Source: an uncultured Coriobacteriia bacterium (GTDB taxonomy: Bacteria > Actinomycetota > Coriobacteriia > Coriobacteriales > QAMH01). From it: 10,112 bases of DNA. Where the stretch lies: the NCBI GenBank assembly GCA_902493755.1, contig CABURF010000022.1, positions 1-10,112 of the forward strand, read 5' to 3'. Positions 1 through 5,624 of this stretch are shown here, one piece after another. The notes beneath the pieces are model-generated. The model saw only the letters and a program-made list of their open reading frames with translations, had not been told where the DNA came from and searched no databases. Every line of letters starts with the position of its first letter. Within the stretch, counting starts at the first letter, position 1. The position numbers and the translations under genes were made by a program.

Positions 1-11
1 CGCTACAAAAT

Positions 12-23
12 TGTTGCGCAACA
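12..23. promoter_or_regulatory. 12-bp perfect palindrome upstream of surface-protein gene
   Basis: TGTTGCGCAACA reads the same on both strands. It lies about 80 bases before the likely start codon at 105 and could be an operator for a dimeric regulator. A perfect 12-bp palindrome is expected a few times by chance in 10 kb, and no clear -35/-10 pair lies next to it, so this is only a candidate. Confidence 0.15.
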
Positions 24-104
24 GAATTGCGATTTTGGGCGATATGTTCTTGGCGATTGAAGCGTGCGAACGAGCAATCTCGATTCGGAGTGATTGGAGC
101 TGCC

Positions 105-770
105 ATGTCTGTGAAAGCCTGTACATCTGTCACGAGGAGCATCCTGGCGGCATTTGTCTCTATTCTCCTCGTTGCGTCTCTTATTCCTGTCTATGCATCG
201 GCAGAGCCAGCGGGTGATGCAGATGCGCCACTGACCGCACAGGCCACGCTGCCGGCAAGCGGCACGAGCGGCGCGTGCACTTGGGAGATAGACGCCGACG
301 GCAATCTTGTCGTCCGCCCGACTGACGGCGTTAGCGGCGAACTTGAAGGCTTCGTTGCGGATTGGCTAGGCACGGACACTAATCCGTGGGAGCCTTACAA
401 AAGCAGGGTGCTTACTGCCACTTTTTCCCATGGCGTCAAGGCATCTTCGGATGCGGAAGGTATGTTTAGAGGCTGTGCTAGACTTGCGTCTGTCGATTTT
501 TCTGGCCTCGACACCTCTAGCGTGACGAGCATGTTCGCAATGTTTGACGGCTGCTCGTCGCTCGCCTCCCTCGACCTGACCCCCCCTCGACACCTCGGCC
601 GTGACGGACATGGGCGGCATGTTCTCCGGCTGCTCGTCGCTGGCCTCCCTGGACCTGTCGAGCTTCGACACCTCGGCCGTGACGGGCATGGGGAGCATGT
701 TCTCCGGCTGCTCCTCGCTCTCGAGCGTCAAGGTCGGCGCATCGTTCTCGTTCACGCCGGTGTCCGGTAG
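105..770 (+). CDS. Secreted BspA-type leucine-rich-repeat surface protein, N-terminal part (frameshifted)
   Basis: This is the 5' part of a secreted surface protein. I start it at ATG 105 because GGAG sits at 95-98 with good spacing and a signal peptide begins there: a basic N-terminus, a hydrophobic stretch at about residues 14-28, and an A-S-A signal peptidase I site near residue 33. An in-frame ATG at 27 would add 26 residues before the signal peptide and is less likely. From about residue 117 come BspA-type leucine-rich repeats (DUF285 style: MF-x-GC-x-x-L-x-S-x-D-x-S-x-x-DTS-x-V-T-x-M, 26 residues each). Residues 1 to about 160 are genuine. After the C7 tract at 580-586 the frame is wrong, giving about 60 residues of Arg/His/Leu-rich nonsense up to TAG 768-770. 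The correct frame continues in the next entry. Joined, the protein would be about 628 residues. BspA-like proteins are known as cell-surface adhesins, and adhesion here is inferred. Confidence 0.8.
   Translation: MSVKACTSVTRSILAAFVSILLVASLIPVYASAEPAGDADAPLTAQATLPASGTSGACTWEIDADGNLVVRPTDGVSGELEGFVADWLGTDTNPWEPYKSRVLTATFSHGVKASSDAEGMFRGCARLASVDFSGLDTSSVTSMFAMFDGCSSLASLDLTPPRHLGRDGHGRHVLRLLVAGLPGPVELRHLGRDGHGEHVLRLLLALERQGRRIVLVHAGVR
510..735 (+). repeat. 78-bp tandem repeats coding for 26-residue LRR units
   Basis: Units beginning at GAC 510, 589 and 667 code for DTS-x-V-T-x-M-x-x-MF-x-GCSSL-x-S. The units from 589 and 667 are nearly identical in DNA as well as protein (GACACCTCGGCCGTGACGG recurs), which suggests recent duplication or homogenisation. 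The unit from 510 is more diverged and less GC-rich. Confidence 0.8.
579..588 (+). other. Frameshift site: one extra base in a C7 tract
   Basis: Seven Cs at 580-586 lie where the repeat consensus needs one base fewer. The conserved GAC (Asp of DTS) begins at 510, 589 and 667, so the spacings are 79 and 78 bases while the repeat unit is 78. Removing one C gives LDL-TPL-DTSAV, matching LDL-SSF-DTSAV of the next repeat. It may be a fixed mutation, a slippage-prone switch, a site of ribosomal +1 slippage or an assembly error. Confidence 0.85.
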
Positions 771-1992
771 GAACGGCTGTACGCTTCCCGGCATCTGGTG
801 GCGCTCCTCTGCAGAGGGCAGGGACTACACCTCCAGCCAGATCGCGACCACGAGGGACAACGTCGCCGACACGTATTCGAGGATATCTGTTCCTGTCATC
901 ATGGATGCCGTCGGTGATGTGGTTTGGTCGCCCGGTATCGAGGAGCCCGTGGTGTTCCGCTCCAGCGCCCCAATCTCCGAGTTTGTCGAGGTGCGCATGG
1001 ACGGGGAAATCGTCGATCCGGTGAACTATGACGTGAGGGAAGGCTCCACGATCGTCGAGTTCAAGCCAGAGTATTTGGCAACTCTTTCCAAAGGCAACCA
1101 CACGATTGGCATCGTGTCTTCTTATGGCGTGGCCGAGGCTCCCATGAAGATCGAGGAGGCCGGTTATGTCCCCGAGCGAGTGCAGATAGATTCTGTTGCT
1201 CTCGACGTGACCAAATATATCTATGACGGTGCAGAGAAGAAGCCTGCTGTGACGGTGACGGCTGGTGGCAAGATGCTGGTCGAGGACACCGATTACACGG
1301 TCTCTTATCCCTCCGATGTAATCAACGCTGGTACCAAGACGGTAGTCGTCATCGGCAAGGGAAAATATGCGGGTACGAAGACCGCGAGCTACGAGATTCT
1401 CGCGCCCGAGCCGGTTGATCCCAAGCCTGGCGATCCTGAGCCGGCTAATCCGGAACCGGTCGAGCCTGGCACGACGGATCCTGAACCAGAGAACCCCGGC
1501 ACCATCGACCCGGCTCCCGACGACCCCGGTGCGACCGACCCAGGCGTCGACCCTGGTGCCGATCCCGAGCCTTCGGATCCCGGCGCCACCGACCCCGAGC
1601 CCGTGGGTACGCAGGCGATGTACCGCCTGTACAACCCCAACTCCGGCGAGCACTTCTACACCGCCTCCACTGTGGAGCGAGACGCCGTGATCACCGCCGG
1701 CTGGAACGACGAGGGAATCGGCTGGACCGCGCCCACGTCCGGCATCCGGGTCTATCGCCTCTACAACTCCTTCGCCGGAGAGCACCACTACACCACGAGC
1801 GAGACCGAGCGCGACATGCTGGTCTCGGTGGGCTGGACCTGGGAGGAGGGCGGCTGGTTCTCCGACGAGGCCGAGAGCGTCCCCCTGTACCGCGCCTACA
1901 ACCATCACTACACGACGGACTGGGGCGAGTTCCAGACGCTCCTTTCCCTCGGCTGGCAGGACGAGGGCGTCGGCTGGCACGGAGTGAACTAG
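601..1992 (+). CDS. Surface protein, C-terminal part: LRRs, two Ig-like modules, Pro-rich linker, three DUF5648-like repeats
   Basis: This continues the preceding gene in another frame. The frame is open from 580; GTG 601 is the first possible start, but it has no ribosome binding site and falls in mid-repeat, so it is not a natural start. In joined numbering the order is: LRR repeats to about residue 215; an Ig-like/X2-type module at about 265-348 (VDPVNYDV, GSTIVEFKPEYL, KGNHTIGI); a second bacterial Ig-like module at about 359-432 (YDGAEKKPAVTV, DTDYTVSY, GKGKYAGTKTASYEI); a Pro/Glu/Asp/Gly linker at about 434-501; and three DUF5648-like repeats from 505 to 628 (YRLYN, HFYT, ERDAV, GW-x-x-EG-x-GW). 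The third repeat lacks about five residues after YRAYN. There is no LPXTG motif or C-terminal membrane anchor, so attachment, if any, probably goes through the C-terminal repeats (inference). Confidence 0.8.
   Translation: MTDMGGMFSGCSSLASLDLSSFDTSAVTGMGSMFSGCSSLSSVKVGASFSFTPVSGRNGCTLPGIWWRSSAEGRDYTSSQIATTRDNVADTYSRISVPVIMDAVGDVVWSPGIEEPVVFRSSAPISEFVEVRMDGEIVDPVNYDVREGSTIVEFKPEYLATLSKGNHTIGIVSSYGVAEAPMKIEEAGYVPERVQIDSVALDVTKYIYDGAEKKPAVTVTAGGKMLVEDTDYTVSYPSDVINAGTKTVVVIGKGKYAGTKTASYEILAPEPVDPKPGDPEPANPEPVEPGTTDPEPENPGTIDPAPDDPGATDPGVDPGADPEPSDPGATDPEPVGTQAMYRLYNPNSGEHFYTASTVERDAVITAGWNDEGIGWTAPTSGIRVYRLYNSFAGEHHYTTSETERDMLVSVGWTWEEGGWFSDEAESVPLYRAYNHHYTTDWGEFQTLLSLGWQDEGVGWHGVN
1405..1610 (+). 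repeat. Degenerate Pro/Glu/Asp-rich linker repeats
   Basis: This in-frame low-complexity stretch codes for repeated short motifs such as DPEP, EPG, DPGATDP and DPGADPEP. It joins the Ig-like modules to the C-terminal repeats and probably acts as an extended spacer in the cell wall. GATCC and GACCC-type words recur, so the DNA could change length by recombination. Confidence 0.6.
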
Positions 1993-2067
1993 GAGGCAAT
2001 TACAAAGGGTGCGGAGGAAGATCGCCTTACTTCAACATCTGCAATCTTAAATATCGTTACCGAGCTT

Positions 2068-2095
2068 ATATCGTCTTCATCCAAGCTGGTACACT
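2068..2095 (+). promoter_or_regulatory. Candidate extended -10 promoter
   Basis: TGG-TACACT at 2087-2095 fits an extended -10 element, with TTATAT about 18 bases upstream as a weak -35. Transcription would begin near 2102, just before the two hairpins below, giving either a short RNA of about 80 nt or a leader of about 225 nt for the small gene at 2327. No gene lies between 1993 and 2326; this promoter and the hairpins are all I see there. Confidence 0.35.
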
Positions 2096-2104
2096 ACAAG
2101 TTAG

Positions 2105-2180
2105 ATGCCGCCCCTGCGGGGGTTTGGAAGTGAAAGTCGGTGCGCCTGCGTGTTCGCGGGACCCGACTTTCGCGTTTTAT
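2105..2180 (+). ncRNA. Candidate structured RNA or leader ending in a terminator-like hairpin
   Basis: A small hairpin (CCCC-TGC-GGGG) lies at about 2111-2121. It is followed by a long two-part hairpin: outer stem 2130-2140 with 2163-2173 (GTGAAAGTCGG with CCGACTTTCGC, 11 pairs with one G-U), then an inner stem CCTGCG-TGTT-CGCGGG (six pairs, one G-U) closed by a four-base loop. GTTTTAT follows directly. The unit could be a small RNA with its own terminator, an attenuating leader, or simply a distant terminator for the surface-protein gene. I do not recognise it as a known riboswitch or T-box; the AGGGTGG-type T-box motif is absent. Confidence 0.35.
2130..2180 (+). terminator. Strong stem-loop with T-run
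   Basis: The 11-pair plus 6-pair hairpin at 2130-2173 is followed by GTTTTAT. It is the only terminator-like structure between the surface-protein gene and the small gene at 2327, so it may end transcription of the former, about 140 bases past its stop codon. The T-run is short (four Ts), so termination may be partial. Confidence 0.4.
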
Positions 2181-2326
2181 GGGGTGACGCGCATTGTCGT
2201 AATTCTCTCTGCAATTCTCTTCCAGGCCTCAAGCCATTTGTGAAATTGACGTTGCGATTAGCTATTAGACGGACAATACCAAATCGGCAACTGCATCGAA
2301 CGGTTTAAGAAGCTGAAGGGGTAACC

Positions 2327-2509
2327 ATGGCCACCATCGACGTCGACAAGCTGCGAGACTACATGAGAGACTACTACGGCACCGCCATAATGGGCGGTTT
2401 CCCCGCCGCCATCCTCGACCTTGCCGACATCGACTCCATGTCCGGTGAGGAGCTCTGCAAGACGGCCGAGGACGGCGGCATCGACCTGCACGCCTTCGTC
2501 ATCGAGTGA
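2327..2509 (+). CDS. Small conserved-looking hypothetical protein, 60 aa
   Basis: This 60-residue acidic, soluble protein starts at ATG 2327 behind GAAGGGG, which is a good ribosome binding site. It has no signal peptide or membrane segment. The sequence DVDKLRDYMRDYYGTAIMGGF followed by DLADIDSMSGEELCKTAEDGGID looks like two or three short helices. From memory, similar small proteins (D-x-x-KL-x-DYL-x-DYYGTA-x-x-SGFP-x-A) occur in anaerobic Firmicutes and Actinobacteria without a known function; I cannot confirm this here. The 5' leader may include the hairpins at 2105-2173. Its stop lies seven bases from the stop of the convergent ATPase gene, so antisense overlap of the two transcripts is likely. 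I do not assign a function. Confidence 0.75.
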   Translation: MATIDVDKLRDYMRDYYGTAIMGGFPAAILDLADIDSMSGEELCKTAEDGGIDLHAFVIE

Positions 2510-2516
2510 TGAGCTG

Positions 2517-3827
2517 TTACGCTCCCAGGGCGCGTATGGGAATCACGCAAACGTCGTCCGGTCTGCGGTAAGGTGCTTCGCCTACGCCGGTGACAACCGC
2601 CAGAAAAGCTGGGGCAGGCGTGCGTTTGCGCCCGTCAGCCAAAAGCTTTTCCCTCAATCGGACAAGGTTTTTCGCAGCTTCCTCTGCCTTCGCCTGGCTC
2701 AGCTTGATTTCGACCGCACCCCAGCTACCATCTGCGCGCTCGATGATGACATCCGCCTCAAGGTCCGAATCGTCGCGGTAGTAACGCAGTGGCACATCGC
2801 CGACATTCTCGAGAGCACGGGAATAAACGTCCAGATCGCGCATGACTAGATTCTCGAATACAAGCCCGAAAGTCTGAAAGTCCTCCAGCAGCGCAGTTGG
2901 ACTCAGCCCAAGCAGGCTTACGGCAAGAGAAGGATCGGCAAAATAGTATTTGGGCTTGGTGCGCATGCGCAGCGGAGAGCGCGACGCCGGAACCCATCCC
3001 GGAACCTCGTCAATAAGAAACAGTTTCTTCAGAAGCTCTAGATATCGCGAGACCTCCCGCATCTGCGCATCTGTCGGATCCTGATCATCTGCAAGCGAGA
3101 ACACGTCAGCGGCCAGGGTCTTGTTCGTGACCGCCTGTCCCAGATTACGTGCGAGGGAGGTGGCAACGCGGCGCGCAAATCCCGCTTCACCGCCAAGGCG
3201 TGGGATGCTCTCTTCGAATATGAGGCTCAAATATTCTCGCGTGACTATGAGTGCGTCTTGCGAGGGCTTGAATGCTTCTTCAGGCCAGCCGCCGCGGCAT
3301 GCGAGTTCTGCCATAGCTGCTATTCCATCACTGCATTGCGCGCGAGGCAACCGGCCTTCGAATAAGCCCGCCAAGCTGACGCTTGCGCTCGAATCCTCGG
3401 ACTCCTGTAACGTCATCGGACGCATGCGAATTCGTCCGATGCGCCCTGCTCCGCTATGGCTTCTCATGTTCGGGTCAGCGGGCGTGGACGATCCAGTCAA
3501 AATCCACAGCCCTTTTTCACCGCCCGCATCGTCAACGGCATGGCGTACCGTGTCCCAGATTGTCGGGACGCGCTGCCATTCGTCTATGACATGTGGGTTT
3601 TCCCCGGCAAGCGCATAGGAGGGGTCTGCTGCGACGATATCGAGATTGGAGCCCCGGTCGACATAGGTCACGCTTTTGCCATGGGCAAGGGCGGTCCACG
3701 TCTTGCCACACCATTTAGTGCCGGAGATCTCGACTGCGCCAAAGAGCTCCAGGTATCTTTCGACCTTTGCGTCGAGAATTCGTGGCCTGTATGCAGGTGG
3801 TGCAATGCCCTTTGATGTGTCTCCCAT
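2517..3827 (-). CDS. AAA-type ATPase with C-terminal DUF4143 / nuclease-like domain
   Basis: This 436-residue protein belongs to the widespread family of AAA ATPases with a DUF4143 C-terminal region. Visible motifs are Walker A GTKWCGKT at residues 36-43, Walker B-like HVIDEWQ at 79-85, a sensor-like ILTGSS at 109-114, FENLV at 324-328, and a PD-(D/E)xK nuclease-fold signature late in the protein (D359 in LEADVII, then E373-I-K375 in AVEIK). Start ATG 3827 follows GGGGGT at good spacing. The length is usual for the family, with no sign of breakage. The role of these proteins is not settled; they are often scattered, strain-variable genes, and a nucleic-acid function is inferred only from the fold. 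The gene stands alone, convergent with the 60-aa gene, and has a striking repeat array over its promoter. Confidence 0.85.
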   Translation of the reverse strand: MGDTSKGIAPPAYRPRILDAKVERYLELFGAVEISGTKWCGKTWTALAHGKSVTYVDRGSNLDIVAADPSYALAGENPHVIDEWQRVPTIWDTVRHAVDDAGGEKGLWILTGSSTPADPNMRSHSGAGRIGRIRMRPMTLQESEDSSASVSLAGLFEGRLPRAQCSDGIAAMAELACRGGWPEEAFKPSQDALIVTREYLSLIFEESIPRLGGEAGFARRVATSLARNLGQAVTNKTLAADVFSLADDQDPTDAQMREVSRYLELLKKLFLIDEVPGWVPASRSPLRMRTKPKYYFADPSLAVSLLGLSPTALLEDFQTFGLVFENLVMRDLDVYSRALENVGDVPLRYYRDDSDLEADVIIERADGSWGAVEIKLSQAKAEEAAKNLVRLREKLLADGRKRTPAPAFLAVVTGVGEAPYRRPDDVCVIPIRALGA

Positions 3828-3863
3828 AATCCGACCCCCAGAAGGTCTGCTAAACAGGTGTTT

Positions 3864-3946
3864 CCGTAAAAACGAATATAATTATACCGAAAAAACGAAT
3901 ACAGCGACACCGAAAAAACGAATATGAAAGCACCGAAAAAACGAAC
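3864..3946 (-). repeat. Four tandem 14-bp elements at exact 23-bp spacing over the ATPase promoter
   Basis: On the plus strand, CCG(A/T)AAAAACGAA(T/C) occurs at 3864-3877, 3887-3900, 3910-3923 and 3933-3946. The three intervals are each exactly 23 bases. The 9-bp spacers (ATAATTATA, ACAGCGACA, ATGAAAGCA) are unrelated, so the 14-bp core is what is conserved. On the minus strand each reads ATTCGTTTTTTCGG. The array covers the transcription start region, the -35/-10 spacer and upstream DNA of the ATPase gene, as expected for a cooperative operator. Confidence 0.8.
3881..3909 (-). promoter_or_regulatory. Promoter of the DUF4143 ATPase gene
   Basis: A perfect TATAAT lies on the minus strand at 3886-3881, giving a start near 3874 and a leader of about 47 nt before ATG 3827. 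The -35 position (3909-3904, TGTCGC) is a poor match. One 14-bp repeat sits immediately upstream of the -10 and another just downstream of it, so a regulator bound to the repeats would contact or block RNA polymerase. Confidence 0.5.
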
Positions 3947-3954
3947 GTTCCCAC

Positions 3955-3990
3955 ACACAAAAGCGGGCAGGCGCATCGCGCCCACCCGCT
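3955..3990 (-). terminator. Intrinsic terminator of the response-regulator gene
   Basis: Read on the minus strand: AGCGGG-tg-GGCGC-gat-GCGCC-tg-CCCGCT, a stem of 6 plus 5 pairs with a small internal loop, followed by TTTTGTGTG. It lies about 27 bases after the response-regulator stop codon and fits a rho-independent terminator. It also separates that transcript from the repeat array of the ATPase gene. Confidence 0.65.
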
Positions 3991-4016
3991 CTCACCGTAG
4001 CGTATCTTCCGCACCG

Positions 4017-4736
4017 CTACTTGTTCTTGAAGTCCTTCACGAACCGGTAGCCATAGCCGCGCACGGTCTCGATGACGTTGGGATCCAGCCCGACGCTTGC
4101 CAGCTTGTCACGCAGGCGCTTGATATGCGTGTCCACCGTCTTGGTCTCGACGACGTACTGCCAATCCCACGCCTCGCGCAGCAGCTGCTCGCGGCCCAGC
4201 ACGGTACCCGCGTGGCTCATGAGCGTGACCAGCAGCTCGAACTCACGCGGCGTGAGCTCGATGTCCTTGCCCTCGAAGGTGGCATGATGCCCTGCCTCAT
4301 CCAGATGGATGCCGCTAATGTCGAGGACGCGCACGCCGTCGGCGCTTGTGTCGGCCTCTTGCGGGGCGCGGCGCAGCAACGCATGCACGCGGGCAAGTAG
4401 CTCGCGGATGCCAAAGGGCTTGGCAAGGTAGTCATCGCCGCCGAGCTCGAGCCCCACGACCTTGTCGAGCTCGGTGTCGCGTGCTGATAGAAACAGCACG
4501 GGCACGTTGCTCTTCGTGCGGATGCGGCGGCACACCTCGTAGCCGTCGATACCGGGCAACATGACGTCGAGAATCACGAGGTCGTAATCGTTGGCGTTGG
4601 CCATATCGACGGCCTCGTTACCGTTATGTGCGACATCGACCTTGTAGTTCTCCTTCGAGAGGTTAAAGCTGACGAAATCGGTTATTGCCTGCTCGTCGTC
4701 AACGACGAGTATTCTCTGTTCGCTTTTTTCATCCAT
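4017..4736 (-). CDS. OmpR/PhoB-family response regulator
   Basis: This 239-residue two-component response regulator has an N-terminal receiver domain (about 8-120) with the acidic pair D13/D14, phospho-acceptor D57 (VILDVMLPG), the switch residue region S84-A85 and K106 (LAKPFG). A C-terminal winged-helix DNA-binding domain follows (about 140-235: ELTPREFELL, VDTHIKRLRDKL, VRGYGYRF). I choose ATG 4736 because GGAG lies six bases before it; an in-frame GTG at 4748 would overlap that ribosome binding site. All catalytic residues are present. It diverges from coaX, and a histidine kinase lies just beyond coaX, so these are probably partners although they are not in one operon. The kind resembles PhoB/PhoP/WalR-type regulators; I cannot name the regulon. 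Confidence 0.92.
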   Translation of the reverse strand: MDEKSEQRILVVDDEQAITDFVSFNLSKENYKVDVAHNGNEAVDMANANDYDLVILDVMLPGIDGYEVCRRIRTKSNVPVLFLSARDTELDKVVGLELGGDDYLAKPFGIRELLARVHALLRRAPQEADTSADGVRVLDISGIHLDEAGHHATFEGKDIELTPREFELLVTLMSHAGTVLGREQLLREAWDWQYVVETKTVDTHIKRLRDKLASVGLDPNVIETVRGYGYRFVKDFKNK

Positions 4737-4777
4737 GGTAAGCTCCACTCAACCATTACCTGTTACGATTACGTTCT

Positions 4778-4783
4778 ATTGTA
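4778..4783 (-). promoter_or_regulatory. Candidate -10 box for the response regulator
   Basis: TACAAT on the minus strand (five of six consensus bases) lies 41 bases before the chosen start codon, giving a leader of about 35 nt. No convincing -35 box is seen 16-18 bases upstream, so activation by a regulator, possibly by the response regulator itself, is possible. The divergent gap 4737-4843 must also hold the coaX promoter, which I cannot place. Confidence 0.35.
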
Positions 4784-4843
4784 TGCGCTGAAGGAGAGCT
4801 CGCGCTACGCTGTAATGAAACTGTTTTGAGAGATGGAGAATGC

Positions 4844-5608
4844 ATGCTTCTGACCGTGGACATCGGAAACACGCAAACCGCCATGGGCCTCTTCGAGGGC
4901 GAAGAGCTCGTGGCCCACTGGGTCTTCACGACGCGCGCGCAAGATACCGCCGATGAGGTGAGGCTTTCGCTCATCGGGCAATTCAAGCTCAACGATATCG
5001 ACATCTCGTCTTGCGATGACGTGGTTATCGCCTCGGTCGTGCCGGCGCTTACCGAGTGCTGGGCGAGCGTCGCACGAAGCATCACCGGGCACGAGCCCAT
5101 CATCGTGGGGCCCGGTATCAAGACGGGGCTTGCGATGCGCTACGACAACCCGGCCGAGATCGGCGCCGACCGCGTGGCTGACGCCATTGCCGCCATCAAG
5201 CTTGAGGGCGCGCCTGTCGTGGTCGTCGACCTGGGCACCACGACCAACATCGAGGTTATCGACGAGAAGGGCCGCTTCATGGGCGGTATCATCGCACCTG
5301 GCATGGGCACGGGTGCAGATGCCATGTTCACCCATGCAGCTCGCCTGCCGCAGGTCGACATCGTCGAGCCCGCCCATGCGATTGGCACCAACACGATAGA
5401 CGCCATGCGCTCGGGCATCATCTTCGGCGAGGTGGCGCGTATCGACGGCCTTGTCCGCGCCATCTTCGACGAGCTCGGTTACGAGGCGCCCGTCATTGCA
5501 ACGGGCGGCTTCTCGGGCATGATCACCGAGCTTTCCCAGACCATCACCCGTCGCGAGCCGCGTCTGACCTTGCATGGCCTGCGACTCGTTTACGAGAAGA
5601 ACCGATAG
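4844..5608 (+). CDS. coaX: Type III pantothenate kinase
   Basis: This 254-residue protein catalyses ATP-dependent phosphorylation of pantothenate, the first step of CoA synthesis, in the cytoplasm. ATG 4844 is chosen because GGAGA lies just upstream and the family begins with a short strand before the phosphate-binding motif VDIGNT (D6-T10). Other signatures are VASVVP, GPGIKTGL, the catalytic-Asp motif GADR (D109), DLGTTT (from D129), GGIIAPG and TGGFSG. Length and domain order are normal for CoaX, an ASKHA-fold kinase. The usual GTATTFD segment reads GTTTNIE here, a conservative local departure. The gene sits between the two parts of a probable two-component system, with the kinase gene starting 16 bases after its stop, so coaX and the kinase are probably co-transcribed. 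The nearest other possibility is a related ASKHA-fold protein, but the motif set fits CoaX well. Confidence 0.93.
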   Translation: MLLTVDIGNTQTAMGLFEGEELVAHWVFTTRAQDTADEVRLSLIGQFKLNDIDISSCDDVVIASVVPALTECWASVARSITGHEPIIVGPGIKTGLAMRYDNPAEIGADRVADAIAAIKLEGAPVVVVDLGTTTNIEVIDEKGRFMGGIIAPGMGTGADAMFTHAARLPQVDIVEPAHAIGTNTIDAMRSGIIFGEVARIDGLVRAIFDELGYEAPVIATGGFSGMITELSQTITRREPRLTLHGLRLVYEKNR

Positions 5609-5624
5609 AACCGAGGAGGCTGCC

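Noticed and set aside
517..1980. Long open frame on the minus strand (487 codons) opposite the surface-protein gene
   Set aside because: It is a GC-rich shadow: the plus strand shows clear LRR, Ig-like and DUF5648-like domains, while the minus reading is low-complexity Arg/Gly/His/Val text with no domain.
2105..2308. 67-codon plus-strand frame between the surface gene and the 60-aa gene
   Set aside because: It has no ribosome binding site and covers the strong hairpins; its translation shows no signal or domain.
3121..3618. Plus-strand frame of 165 codons opposite the ATPase gene
   Set aside because: It is antisense to intact Walker A and B and DUF4143 coding sequence and shows no domain or ribosome binding site.
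3864..3946. Short CRISPR array
   Set aside because: The repeats are only 14 bp and the spacers 9 bp, far below CRISPR size, there are no cas genes, and the array lies on a promoter.
4737..4748. GTG 4748 as the start of the response regulator
   Set aside because: It would lie over the GGAG ribosome binding site that serves ATG 4736, and the extra four residues precede the normal family start.
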